DNA of 62,190 nt from Hymenobacter tibetensis (GTDB lineage Bacteria; Bacteroidota; Bacteroidia; Cytophagales; Hymenobacteraceae), in assembly GCF_022827545.1 (NCBI RefSeq), contig NZ_CP094674.1:1-62190 (forward strand), read 5' to 3'. The notes beneath the pieces were generated by a model. The model was not told the DNA's origin. It did no database searches and was given only the letters and a program-made list of their open reading frames with translations. Positions within the stretch are counted from its first letter, which is position 1; each line of letters opens with the position of its first letter. Of the stretch, positions 42,708-51,551 are shown one piece after another. Made by a program: the position numbers and the translations under genes.

Positions 42708-44453
42708 ATGAATAGAGGCTTACTTGTCGACTTCATCTACCTTTTTTCTGAGCCTACCTTGCCCATTAAGGAGTATCTTGCGGGTATCAGCCGGCTACGG
42801 CGCCTGCAATATGTGTCGCATTTATTAGGCTACCTCAGCCAGATACCGGCTCCAAAGCGGAACCACATCACGGACATGCAGCAGTTCTTTGGCGCCCACA
42901 ACCACCTGTTTGCCGACGAGGTGTACACACGGGTGAAGGTGCTCCAAAACCGGGGCCATGACCGGCTGAACTTTCTTCACCCTAAAACGGTGTTGCAGCT
43001 TTACTGTTATTGCTTTGAACTGCCGGATGAGCCCGACACTAAGTCGGCGGCCGAATTAGAAAAGAGCTTATTTAAAGCGTGTCTGCTACTGAACGGCGCT
43101 TACATCGCCGAGCAAGACCAGGCTTCGGCTGCGGCGAAAGCACTGCTCCCTACCCAGCCGCTCGCGGCTATGGTCTTGGCGCTCACGTTTTCCGATTTTG
43201 AGCTGGTGAACCTACGCTTGCTTAATATAGCCATCCTGCAGTTAATTAAGTCAGTTCGGTTATTCGAGTTTCTGGAGAAGGAGGCCCGTTTTGCTCCATT
43301 ACTCCAAGCTTTTCTGCAACGTTTCGACTGTAAGGACTGGCCTGAATACTTTCGAAAACTCAGCGGTATAACTAAGCCTGTCATGCAGGCGGAAAATCCG
43401 GGACGTATTTCAGTGGAGATACCCGACAGCCAGCCGGACTGCGAGGGTGGCCGGAACTTCCTGCGTTACTTTGCGCTACGCGAAGGCCAGCCGCTCGATA
43501 AAGCGGACTTCACTAGTTTACGGGCTACACCGCTGGTAGAAGAAACGCCGGGTACTTTCGTGTTGGCCTACCCAGTGCTTGTGTTGGAAACTATGCATAA
43601 AGGTCTATACTTTCAATTTAACCTGGCTAACCGGTCCCTGCCAAAGGGCCAGCGAGAGCCCGATTGGCGATCAGTATACTGCGACTTGTTCTCAGAGCAA
43701 TACCTGCTTTATCTACTGCTCAATACCATTTTTCAGGGCCGAGGCTTGGCACTGAGTGGCCGGGCCATTTTCGAAGGCTGGCAATTGAAAGGGCAATCCG
43801 AACCGGACTACTACTTCCGCCATGACCACCGGGCTGTGCTATTTGAGTCAAAGGACGTGCTGGTACACAAGGATGCTAAGGCCGGCCACGACTTCGCTAC
43901 CTACTTGGAAGAGGTAAAGAAGAAGTTTTACGAGGATGAAAATCACCACCCCAAGGCAGCAAAACAGCTAGCTAATAACGTGGCGCGCCTACTGCGCCAT
44001 GAATTGCTCTTCGACAACGACTTCGCCCCGGCCGAGCTAATTGTTTATCCCGTGCTGGTGGTGCACGACCGGCTTTATAACCAGCCAGGTCTGAACTTAG
44101 TCGTCAATGACTGGTTTCAAGAGGAATTGGCTAGTTTGAAGCAGGAAGGGCTTCCAGTGCACAACGTACATCCATTAATTATCATTGACGCGGATACCCT
44201 TTTAGCTTATCACGAAGACTTCCGCGACGGAAGGATGGTGTTCGAAGATGTATTGGAGGAATACGTAGCCTATATGCGGGCTCCAGCTTGGGCAGGTATC
44301 AGCGCGGTCGAGGACGAGCAGCGGCTACTGCAGAGCATCCACCCCTTCGCCTTATTTCTAGAGAATTATGCAGAGAGGCGCGGTATGCTGGGCATACCCA
44401 AGGACATGCTTTACCAGATTCTGCCCATCGTAAATCGAGGCGCGGCCGAATAG
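42708..44453 (+). CDS. PD-(D/E)XK-type nuclease protein, uncharacterised
   Basis: 581 residues from an ATG at 42708. Mostly helical N-terminus (about 1-220). A probable nuclease core lies in residues 320-440: Glu330 in LFSEQYLLYLLL, Asp367 in SEPDYYFRHD and Glu380-Ser-Lys382 in AVLFESKD, the PD-(D/E)XK order. The C-terminal region is alpha/beta (IVYPVLVVHD, HPLIIIDADTLL). Not a known restriction enzyme by eye. Same strand and style as the upstream nuclease gene but 490 bases apart, so likely an independent unit of the same island. Confidence 0.72.
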   Translation: MNRGLLVDFIYLFSEPTLPIKEYLAGISRLRRLQYVSHLLGYLSQIPAPKRNHITDMQQFFGAHNHLFADEVYTRVKVLQNRGHDRLNFLHPKTVLQLYCYCFELPDEPDTKSAAELEKSLFKACLLLNGAYIAEQDQASAAAKALLPTQPLAAMVLALTFSDFELVNLRLLNIAILQLIKSVRLFEFLEKEARFAPLLQAFLQRFDCKDWPEYFRKLSGITKPVMQAENPGRISVEIPDSQPDCEGGRNFLRYFALREGQPLDKADFTSLRATPLVEETPGTFVLAYPVLVLETMHKGLYFQFNLANRSLPKGQREPDWRSVYCDLFSEQYLLYLLLNTIFQGRGLALSGRAIFEGWQLKGQSEPDYYFRHDHRAVLFESKDVLVHKDAKAGHDFATYLEEVKKKFYEDENHHPKAAKQLANNVARLLRHELLFDNDFAPAELIVYPVLVVHDRLYNQPGLNLVVNDWFQEELASLKQEGLPVHNVHPLIIIDADTLLAYHEDFRDGRMVFEDVLEEYVAYMRAPAWAGISAVEDEQRLLQSIHPFALFLENYAERRGMLGIPKDMLYQILPIVNRGAAE

Positions 44454-44858
44454 CCAAGAGCATAAATGGCCCAAAGTTATCGAGCTTCCTGTTTTGTTAC
44501 CTTTCACTCATTTAGCCAGAATCTAGAGCTTGGTGTTTCTTGATACCGAAAATCTAGCCCACTGCCATGTTGTTAAATCTGACAAGCACTTCCTAACAGA
44601 TACAAAATGTCCAGTATGACAGTCTTAGTCCCCGATTTAGCAGTAAGTACTAGGCTGAATTAGCAAGTATATTCGCTCCGAATTCGGGGTAGGCTAACTC
44701 ACTGATCCCGCGACGGTGCGTCGGGCGTTAGATGAGATTTACGCGCTACTGTTAAAAACTTAGAGCAGGTAGCGGTGGGTTCTGCGGAGTGTAGCCGAAA
44801 GTATCGTGGAATAGTTGCTTTACATAATCGGGGTTGTCTAATGCATTTTGTTTCTATG
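44454..44858. other. Intergenic region between convergent genes
   Basis: No gene or clear terminator is found. It separates the plus-strand nuclease gene from the minus-strand 101-residue gene. Confidence 0.45.
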
Positions 44859-45164
44859 CTATTTGCTCGCTAGCTCGGGTGGAGTCTCATCCCGTAGCAA
44901 GTTGCTCAGCTTCTCATCTCGCTGAGCAAACGGAAACTTCTCGAGCAGCGCTTCTATAAAATCTGCCTTAACCTGGACTTTAGGTGCCTTCGACAACCAC
45001 TGTTGTAGCAGCACCTCTTGCGTGTGCAGGACAACCCCATCTGTGGTGGCCGTAAGGTCAGTGAAGGTCACCTCGGGTGCCCATAATCTAATTTCGTATC
45101 GTATATTGTCTATGAGACAATCGCGGCAGGATTCATAGAACTCGGGTATAGATAACATAGCCAT
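44859..45164 (-). CDS. Uncharacterised small protein
   Basis: 101 residues from ATG 45164 (MAMLSIPEFYESCRD); an alternative ATG is two codons later, and the longer non-ATG extension is not favoured. It has two Cys near the start (ESCRDCLIDN), beta strands (YEIRLWAPEVTFTDLT) and a C-terminal acidic helix ending ETPPELASK. It lies divergent from the Avs-like gene, separated by about 235 bases. Function not recognised. Confidence 0.5.
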   Translation of the reverse strand: MAMLSIPEFYESCRDCLIDNIRYEIRLWAPEVTFTDLTATTDGVVLHTQEVLLQQWLSKAPKVQVKADFIEALLEKFPFAQRDEKLSNLLRDETPPELASK

Positions 45165-45398
45165 GCTAGAATTTGTACAAAGGTCATGCCCATTCCCCTG
45201 TAGAGTAGGTCCCGTCACAAGCAAGCCATTAGAGGAAACGAGTATACCGGTAGTAGCTCTCCACTAGAGTCCCGCAGCCATATGGGTGATGTCCGGCCGC
45301 GATTTATGTGAACTCGTAGCTTAAGAGGATGCTTTCAACTTCATCAGATGCAGCCAGCATAGCTGCTCCACGTATGGATAGCGTAGGCCTTACTGACT

Positions 45399-48300
45399 AT
45401 GCCCAACAATAAAGAGAAGCGTCGTACCCCCAACAAAGTAACTCTGGCACAACCAGAAATAGCTACTGCTCTGCCAGAAGAGTTAACCAGCTATATAGAG
45501 GAATTGGCCGCTCGCCGGGTGGGGGGCATCATTAACTTGCGGGGCATCAGTTTCCAGTTACTCTATGCCTGCGAACGAATGCTCAATCTGCTTCTGCCGG
45601 GCAGCCCAGTTGCCATTCAACTGGAGGGGCTAGAAGACGTGGACCTGCACAATGTGCTTGTTATCGGGCAGTCGGAGTACGTGCAACTGAAAACATCCGT
45701 GAACGATTTGGCCGCCGCCCGCTTCTGGGAAATGGGGGTTCTGCAGAACTTTCTCGAGGTATATAAAGGCGTATCAACGGCCACGTTTACTCTGGTGCAT
45801 AATATGCGCCTAGCCCCGGCATTGCAGTCGCTAGTGCAGGGCGAACCTGCTGCTCTGGCGCATTGGGGCGCCAAGCTGCAAGCGTTCGATAAGACCCTGA
45901 GCCGTGAGCAGGCCACAGTTTTCCTGCAGCGGCTGCGCTTTGAGTACATCACCGAGGCGCAACTGCACGAGCGATGCGTGCAGGCCTTACTGGCCAACTT
46001 TGACATCCATGCCCGTAGCGAGGAACAGTACCTAAAGGCGGTCTTCTATCACGCTTTTGACTGGTCGCGGCAACGGGTAACGGTCACCTACCGCCACTTA
46101 GCTGAGAGCATTCAACGGGTAAAGGATAGCTATTCCTCTGCCCCCCTCAACGAGGCCCTGCGGCACAACTGGCTGGAACGAGTGAGTTACGGGGGGGAAG
46201 TGCAACGACCGGCTGCCGCCTACTTCGCGGGCCAAGCAGCGCGCCCTCATCACATTGCCGACCATTTGCCGGTACGTCGAACATCCTGGGAATCGCGCAT
46301 CGAAGCTGGGCTGGCGGCTCATGCCGCTGTAGTGGTCCGATCATCCAGTGGGCAAGGGAAATCCACCTTGGCCTGGCAAGCCGGCTACGCGCAACAGCAG
46401 CGCGGGGGGCAGGTATATGAAATCCGACACTGCAGCCAGCTGGAAATGGCCAATGCCATTGTGGAATATCTGCGAGCGTGGGTACGGGTAGGCGAGCAGC
46501 CATTGGTCGTGATTGATGGCTTAGGTCCTCAGGTGAGCGAATGGGCGGCAGTGGTCGAACGGGTAGCTGATCTGCCCGTTCGATTTCTTATTACCTCCCG
46601 GGCAGAGGACTGGTACCGCTTCGGTTCAACCGGTGCTATGTTGCCGGTGCACATCATCGATGTGACGCTGGCGCGGGACGAGGCGGAGCGCATCCACCAG
46701 GAGCTGAACCGGCGTGGCTTGCTGGACACGCACACCGGCCACTGGCAACCGGCCTGGGAGGCTGTTGCTGACCGGCAATTGCTTATTGAATACGTGTACC
46801 TGCTCACCCAGGGGCAGCAACTACGTGAACGGTTGGCTGGGCAGTTACGCGAACTCAACCGAGAACCACGCAACGCCGCGGCTATGCTGGAAATCCTGCG
46901 ATTAGTGGCGGTGGCGGACTGCATGGCCATTCAGCTCGATACGGCCCAGCTGGTGCGCTATGTGGCCGATACTGTCGGCTTCGACTCCGACCGAGGCGAA
47001 GTACTCCAACAACTCGAGCGGGAGTATTTTTTGTGCTTCGGTACCCACCAAGTGGAAGGATTGCACCCGGTACGGTCGCGGCATCTGGCCGAATTGCTGC
47101 ACCAAGTGCTGCCCCTGGCTGACACACTCGCTGGGGTATGCCAGCTGCTCAGTTCAGAGCAGACACACGAGTTTTTCGCCGGTTTGCCGGGCTTGCTGGT
47201 GGCCACCGACCGGCGCCAATTGTATGGGCAGCTGGCCCCGCTGCTGGCCAACCGAACTTTCTTGGAAATGACGGCCGCCCTGGACGGCTTGCTTTGTGGA
47301 GAGGCCTTACACTACTGGCAGCAGAACCAGGCTGTGCTCGACGAAGTATTTGCGGGTGGTGGCCTGGAACTGTTCGTGTACGAAACCATTCCCTTTGCTA
47401 AGCCTGACGTGTTGAGCAGCCTAAGCAACATAGAAGGAATGGGAGAAGGGCCGCGGCATTTGCTGGAACGTTCCCACCAACTGGCCCCACTGGCGTGGAC
47501 AGATTCCGAGCTACTGCTGTTTGCCACGCTGTTACATGCCCAACAGCCGATGACCAAAACGCACCCCAGCTGTCGTGGGCTTGGCCGACTGGGAGACTGG
47601 CTGCACCGCCTAGATTTGCCTTTGCCACTACTGCCCGAATGCGAAGAGACGGCCCTGTTGCAGGCCTTGCGTACCAAGCCACTTGCCGAAACTCAAGAAC
47701 TCTTTACTTACTTATGGTTGGCCAACCCGGCAGCAGGACGTGACTTTACGACGCAGCACCGAAAGCTGCTGCTGAGTTACTTAAAGCAACACACCGATAC
47801 GCCCACGTTGGAAGAGGAGGACCAAGACCTAGTGGCCGAATACTTGCTGGATCTTAGCCAGGGCGACCAAGGAAACAGCCTGAGTGTAGAGCGCTTAGAA
47901 GTGTTGGCGACCTTTTTACCAGAGTACGCCCATTACCACAGCAAGGCCTTTCTTTTTCCACTCCGCCCGGCATATCTGTACTCGGTCGCCCTGATGAATG
48001 CCGAAAAACGGATGACGGCCAACACCTTGCTCATCTCTCGGTCTGCGCGCATCAACCGGATGTGGGCCGATACCATTCTGCACCTGTACCGGGCTAAATC
48101 AGTTTACGAATGGCAGCATCACTTACTATCCATGCGGCAACTTGCGCTAGAGCTTACCAAGCGTATGGTTCGACTTCTCGAAACGATGCTCGAGCAGCAA
48201 AGCGGACGGGCCAAAACCGCGTACGAAGCTGTCCGGGTGCAAAGCGAACTGCTGGAAGCGCATCGGCAGCGCCGGCCGAAACTGCCAGCAAATACCTCTG

Positions 48301-49376
48301 ACTCGATGTTCGGAGATTATGCGGCGGTGGAACGAGGGGTCGAGCAATGGATGGCTTCAGTACGCAATTTCGTAGGCCAGTTTAATGGCCTTATCCTTCC
48401 AGTCAATAGCAATAGCCGAAACTTAGCCACCTATAATCTAAACAACGCTGTTCAACAACTGCCAGCCATGCAAGCCGCACAACGAGCCATTAGCGCCCGT
48501 CATGACTACTTCGAACTGGCTGCGCTGGAACAGGAAGAAACCGGTTGGTATCCACGTCTTCTGGATAGTGTGCGTTTTTATGTGCACTGCCAAGAAACAC
48601 TAGCTGACGCTAGAGTATATGGCGTACGCGAACGTATCCGCCAGTGGATAGATACCGACAAGCAGGCCAGCCTAGCAGCGGTACACGCCATCCTGCGTGC
48701 CAGCGAGCAGATCCTGAACGTGTACTTTCATCTACCAACCTACTTCATACAGGAGGGAGCACTGAAAACAGCTGTTATAGGGGTAGAAGGGGTCGATTTC
48801 AGGGAGCAAGAGCAGCTGTTCCCACTTCTAGTTTCATTGGTCGAACTGAGCGAAACCCAGGCGGATTATTTTCTGCTTCTGCCCGTAGTTCGCTGGCAAG
48901 CAACCCAGGGCATTCGTTACAACAAAGCTGTTCTTAGGTGGATCAAGGCACTTAACGAGGGCAAAGAGGTAGACACACCTGCCGATTGGCAACTGCCGCA
49001 GCCAAAAGTGCCAACAGCATCCGATGTACAACCTCTCCCCGGAGTTAAAGTCCAGGAGGTAAAGATATCGGGAGAAAGTGAGCGTGTGACCAACACGTTA
49101 CAGGCCCTATGGAAGATTCAGCAATACCGGAGACGCTTAGCCGATACACCTACCTCGGAACGAGCATGGCTAATTCAGTTGGAAACTGCAACTAGGAGGA
49201 ATGTGGAAGCAGATTTACGCTGGCTGAAACCACGGTTAAGCCAAGCGAATTACGCTACACTTGCTGAATGTGCAACTGATTGTCTGAGCAGCGAAGGCTG
49301 CGTAGATGAAGATGAATTGGTTGATTTGTTAGAGGCACTGCTGAATGCTTCACCCGCGCAAGAAACAGAAACTTGA
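45399..49376 (+). CDS. Avs-like STAND NTPase with N-terminal Cap4-type nuclease
   Basis: 1325 residues. Residues 40-230 match the Cap4/DUF4297 dsDNA endonuclease style: GGIINLRGISFQLLYA, Glu/Asp in LEGLEDVDLHN, Gln96-Leu-Lys98 in EYVQLKT. A P-loop NTPase follows (Walker A SSSGQGKST about 314-322, Walker B PLVVIDGLG about 367-375, then LITSRAEDW), typical of STAND ATPases. The last 700 residues are helical repeats that probably sense the trigger. Avs proteins use this layout to detect phage proteins and then cleave DNA. This is the best-supported antiphage gene of the window. Stand-alone. Confidence 0.87.
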   Translation: MPNNKEKRRTPNKVTLAQPEIATALPEELTSYIEELAARRVGGIINLRGISFQLLYACERMLNLLLPGSPVAIQLEGLEDVDLHNVLVIGQSEYVQLKTSVNDLAAARFWEMGVLQNFLEVYKGVSTATFTLVHNMRLAPALQSLVQGEPAALAHWGAKLQAFDKTLSREQATVFLQRLRFEYITEAQLHERCVQALLANFDIHARSEEQYLKAVFYHAFDWSRQRVTVTYRHLAESIQRVKDSYSSAPLNEALRHNWLERVSYGGEVQRPAAAYFAGQAARPHHIADHLPVRRTSWESRIEAGLAAHAAVVVRSSSGQGKSTLAWQAGYAQQQRGGQVYEIRHCSQLEMANAIVEYLRAWVRVGEQPLVVIDGLGPQVSEWAAVVERVADLPVRFLITSRAEDWYRFGSTGAMLPVHIIDVTLARDEAERIHQELNRRGLLDTHTGHWQPAWEAVADRQLLIEYVYLLTQGQQLRERLAGQLRELNREPRNAAAMLEILRLVAVADCMAIQLDTAQLVRYVADTVGFDSDRGEVLQQLEREYFLCFGTHQVEGLHPVRSRHLAELLHQVLPLADTLAGVCQLLSSEQTHEFFAGLPGLLVATDRRQLYGQLAPLLANRTFLEMTAALDGLLCGEALHYWQQNQAVLDEVFAGGGLELFVYETIPFAKPDVLSSLSNIEGMGEGPRHLLERSHQLAPLAWTDSELLLFATLLHAQQPMTKTHPSCRGLGRLGDWLHRLDLPLPLLPECEETALLQALRTKPLAETQELFTYLWLANPAAGRDFTTQHRKLLLSYLKQHTDTPTLEEEDQDLVAEYLLDLSQGDQGNSLSVERLEVLATFLPEYAHYHSKAFLFPLRPAYLYSVALMNAEKRMTANTLLISRSARINRMWADTILHLYRAKSVYEWQHHLLSMRQLALELTKRMVRLLETMLEQQSGRAKTAYEAVRVQSELLEAHRQRRPKLPANTSDSMFGDYAAVERGVEQWMASVRNFVGQFNGLILPVNSNSRNLATYNLNNAVQQLPAMQAAQRAISARHDYFELAALEQEETGWYPRLLDSVRFYVHCQETLADARVYGVRERIRQWIDTDKQASLAAVHAILRASEQILNVYFHLPTYFIQEGALKTAVIGVEGVDFREQEQLFPLLVSLVELSETQADYFLLLPVVRWQATQGIRYNKAVLRWIKALNEGKEVDTPADWQLPQPKVPTASDVQPLPGVKVQEVKISGESERVTNTLQALWKIQQYRRRLADTPTSERAWLIQLETATRRNVEADLRWLKPRLSQANYATLAECATDCLSSEGCVDEDELVDLLEALLNASPAQETET

Positions 49377-49669
49377 TCTGGTGTAGGTGGTCGAAAACAG
49401 GTTATGCTACGGGGATACGTTTCGATGCTCTCGAGATTCACAGAGCTGCATACGTCCTCAGGCGGCTAGTGCCCGCAGCCCTCTTAGTTAGCACTAGTGA
49501 AGGTGCTTAGGACCGATACCACTTACTTGTAACAGGCTGCAAATAAACATTTATAGAACGTTATAAAGCGCTCACGACCGACGCGTGCGTGGGCTTGTCT
49601 GTCCTGGGAAAGGCGATGGCTATTTGAACACCCATCTACTGGACTACGGGACCATAATGGCCACAGAGT
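49377..49669. other. Intergenic region downstream of the Avs-like gene
   Basis: 293 bases with no recognisable gene. The Avs-like gene (plus) and the following secreted-protein gene (minus) converge here; no good hairpin plus T-run was found. Confidence 0.4.
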
Positions 49670-50371
49670 TCACTTACGGTGTCTGCTTATACCATTTTGC
49701 TCACGCTTATACTTTCTTTGGTCCGCGGCAGTCAGAATACGGCATGTAATGGTCCCGCCTCCATCGGTGTAGCACTGATAGGGAATGCGCGCTTCAAAGG
49801 CGCGACGCTGGGCCAGAGTAGCTTCCGCCTCCACGGTTTGAGCTACAAATGAGAGCACGCGCTGGGCTTCCGGCAACGTACCTTGGGAGGCCGGGTTGCC
49901 ATAGGACTTAACTGCGTAAGTGGTTGTTGTCGCATACTCCAAGGTGTAGCTGATGCCATCCAAGATCGGTTTCCACCCCACAATGGCCGTTTCATCGGGC
50001 AGGGCGCGCAGGTGCAACTGCTGTAGTGAATCAAAGAGCCCACGCACGGTGGCCGAGTCCAATGCCCAGAGGACCCGGTGTATTCGGTTCGTCAACGCAT
50101 CATTTTTAGGGTTAACTTCTTGTACCCAGTTCAGTACTTGTCCGCTGTAGCTCCCGTCGGATGTCCGCCACCCCTCCACCACTTGCCCGGGCGCAGAGAG
50201 CCGAAAATGGGCTACGTGAGTGGCTATCGGCAATTGGGGCAGAGATAGGAGTTGTTGACGGGTTCGCAGCCAGTCGGGGACGTGGGTCGTGTCCGCCGAA
50301 ACCAACCAGCCTTGGCCCTGCACAGGGAGGGGCAACCGACAGAGCAGAAGTAAGAACATAAGTCGATACAT
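49670..50371 (-). CDS. Secreted uncharacterised protein
   Basis: 233 residues from ATG 50371, chosen because it opens with a signal peptide (MYRLMFLLLLCRLPLPVQGQ). The upstream extension runs through a repeat. The mature part has beta-strand-rich sequence (HVAHFRLSAPGQVVEGWRT, GISYTLEYATTTTYAVKSYG) and two Cys near the C-terminus (YQCYTDGGGTITCRI), which may form a disulfide. It probably resides in the periplasm or outer envelope. No domain recognised. It lies divergent from the lipoprotein gene at 50664. Confidence 0.7.
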   Translation of the reverse strand: MYRLMFLLLLCRLPLPVQGQGWLVSADTTHVPDWLRTRQQLLSLPQLPIATHVAHFRLSAPGQVVEGWRTSDGSYSGQVLNWVQEVNPKNDALTNRIHRVLWALDSATVRGLFDSLQQLHLRALPDETAIVGWKPILDGISYTLEYATTTTYAVKSYGNPASQGTLPEAQRVLSFVAQTVEAEATLAQRRAFEARIPYQCYTDGGGTITCRILTAADQRKYKREQNGISRHRK

Positions 50372-50469
50372 AGAAAAGCCCACTAGGAGCAGGTATTGCC
50401 GGAGTGAGGATATCAAAGGAGGGGGTTTTCTCAAGAGTGCGTTTCGTACCTTCAGTTGAAGCACTACCT

Positions 50470-50560
50470 GCGACAAAGTACCACGTTGGGAGCACTCCGT
50501 CTAAGGGCACAAAACTGGCACTATTCCGAGGTGGGCCCGAGAACAAATCTTATATTAATG
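50470..50560. repeat. Dispersed repeat R2, copy a
   Basis: CAAAGTACCACGTTGGGAGCAC and the following bases match the end-of-window block 62022-62105 (CAAAGTACCACGCTGGCAGCAC, then the AACAAATCTTAT motif). The translated frame GVLP(T/A)WYF is shared on the minus strand. Lies between the divergent secreted-protein and lipoprotein genes. Function unknown. Confidence 0.6.
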
Positions 50561-50663
50561 AAATAAAAGCGAAAGGTAGAAATGCTGGCATATAATGTTG
50601 TTTCTGCTTTTTGTCTAACTAGTTTAGCGCTGTAATAGGTCTTTGTTCGCCCTCACTGTCTAC

Positions 50664-51383
50664 GTGAAGCACTTTCTTTACCTTCTCCTAGTACTGATAA
50701 GTTGCGGGCTTGTGAGCTGTCAAGGGGAACAGCCAAATCAGACAAGTGTCGTTCCGGCCTCGCTGAAACGACAGTCGTTGGATTCGTTGACCAACGCTTT
50801 CCTCGTGCATGCCCATGATTCGGTGGAGACGCCGAGCGACACCTTGGTGAGTCAGCTGACCCGGGTGTTACAACAGCAGGGAGTAGACACCCTTCTCTAC
50901 TATAGCAGTGGCTGTACGGGCTGCGACATTCTGCTAGAAGAGGGGGAAATAGATTGTGCGTGTACGACCACGGAACAAGAATCGTATCTATATTGGCAGC
51001 AGGCCGGAGAGACCTTTGTCAAGAAACTGGACTGCTGTCGGAATCATCCAGCTGTGGCGACTACCGCCGAGGCGTTCACCTTTTACTTTCAGCACCAAGA
51101 GGACTTCCAGGCCCGGACGCAATTTTATCGCGACCTAGCGCAGTACAACCAAACGCATCCGGGCAAACTTCGCTTCTTACCGAGCGGTCCCATTCATGAC
51201 TTGGAAGTCAGTTACCTACTCCTGCGGGTGGGAAAGCAGCAGCAGGAAATCTATGTACGCGGGGGCGAATATGACTCCGTCGGTACACCGCTCTTCTTAG
51301 ACTATGCGTGGCGTCGCACCCAATGGAAGTGGACTAAGTTATTGAAAACATTGCCTACTAAGGAGGACAAGCGAGTCCGATAA
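50664..51383 (+). CDS. Secreted lipoprotein of unknown function
   Basis: A GTG at 50664 gives 239 residues starting MKHFLYLLLVLISC; a TTG at 50643 is also open. The lipobox is VSC at the end of a hydrophobic segment (GLVSCQGE), so it should be lipid-anchored. The mature part is Cys-rich near residues 85-120 (GCTGCDILLE, DCACTTTEQ, LDCCRNHPA), perhaps disulfide-linked. The end is alpha/beta (SYLLLRVGKQQQEIYVRGG). It ends before a shared terminator. No named family recognised. Confidence 0.65.
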   Translation: MKHFLYLLLVLISCGLVSCQGEQPNQTSVVPASLKRQSLDSLTNAFLVHAHDSVETPSDTLVSQLTRVLQQQGVDTLLYYSSGCTGCDILLEEGEIDCACTTTEQESYLYWQQAGETFVKKLDCCRNHPAVATTAEAFTFYFQHQEDFQARTQFYRDLAQYNQTHPGKLRFLPSGPIHDLEVSYLLLRVGKQQQEIYVRGGEYDSVGTPLFLDYAWRRTQWKWTKLLKTLPTKEDKRVR

Positions 51384-51496
51384 GTACCAGTTATGTTCAA
51401 TAGAATATCCCTTCTCCGTCGCTATGCCTCTTGCTATTGGACCCGCAGCAAGTGTCCGCTATCCCCCGCTGGGCGGCCAGCAGCAGCGGGCCGCAC

Positions 51497-51533
51497 AAAA
51501 AACGCCTGCAGAACTCGTCTGCAGGCGTTTTCT
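51497..51533. terminator. Bidirectional Rho-independent terminator
   Basis: A 14-base perfect stem AAAACGCCTGCAGA / TCTGCAGGCGTTTT with a five-base loop. The A-run on one side and T-run on the other serve convergent genes: the plus-strand lipoprotein and the minus-strand propeller protein. Confidence 0.9.
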
Positions 51534-51551
51534 TAGGAGCAAAGCGGCAAC

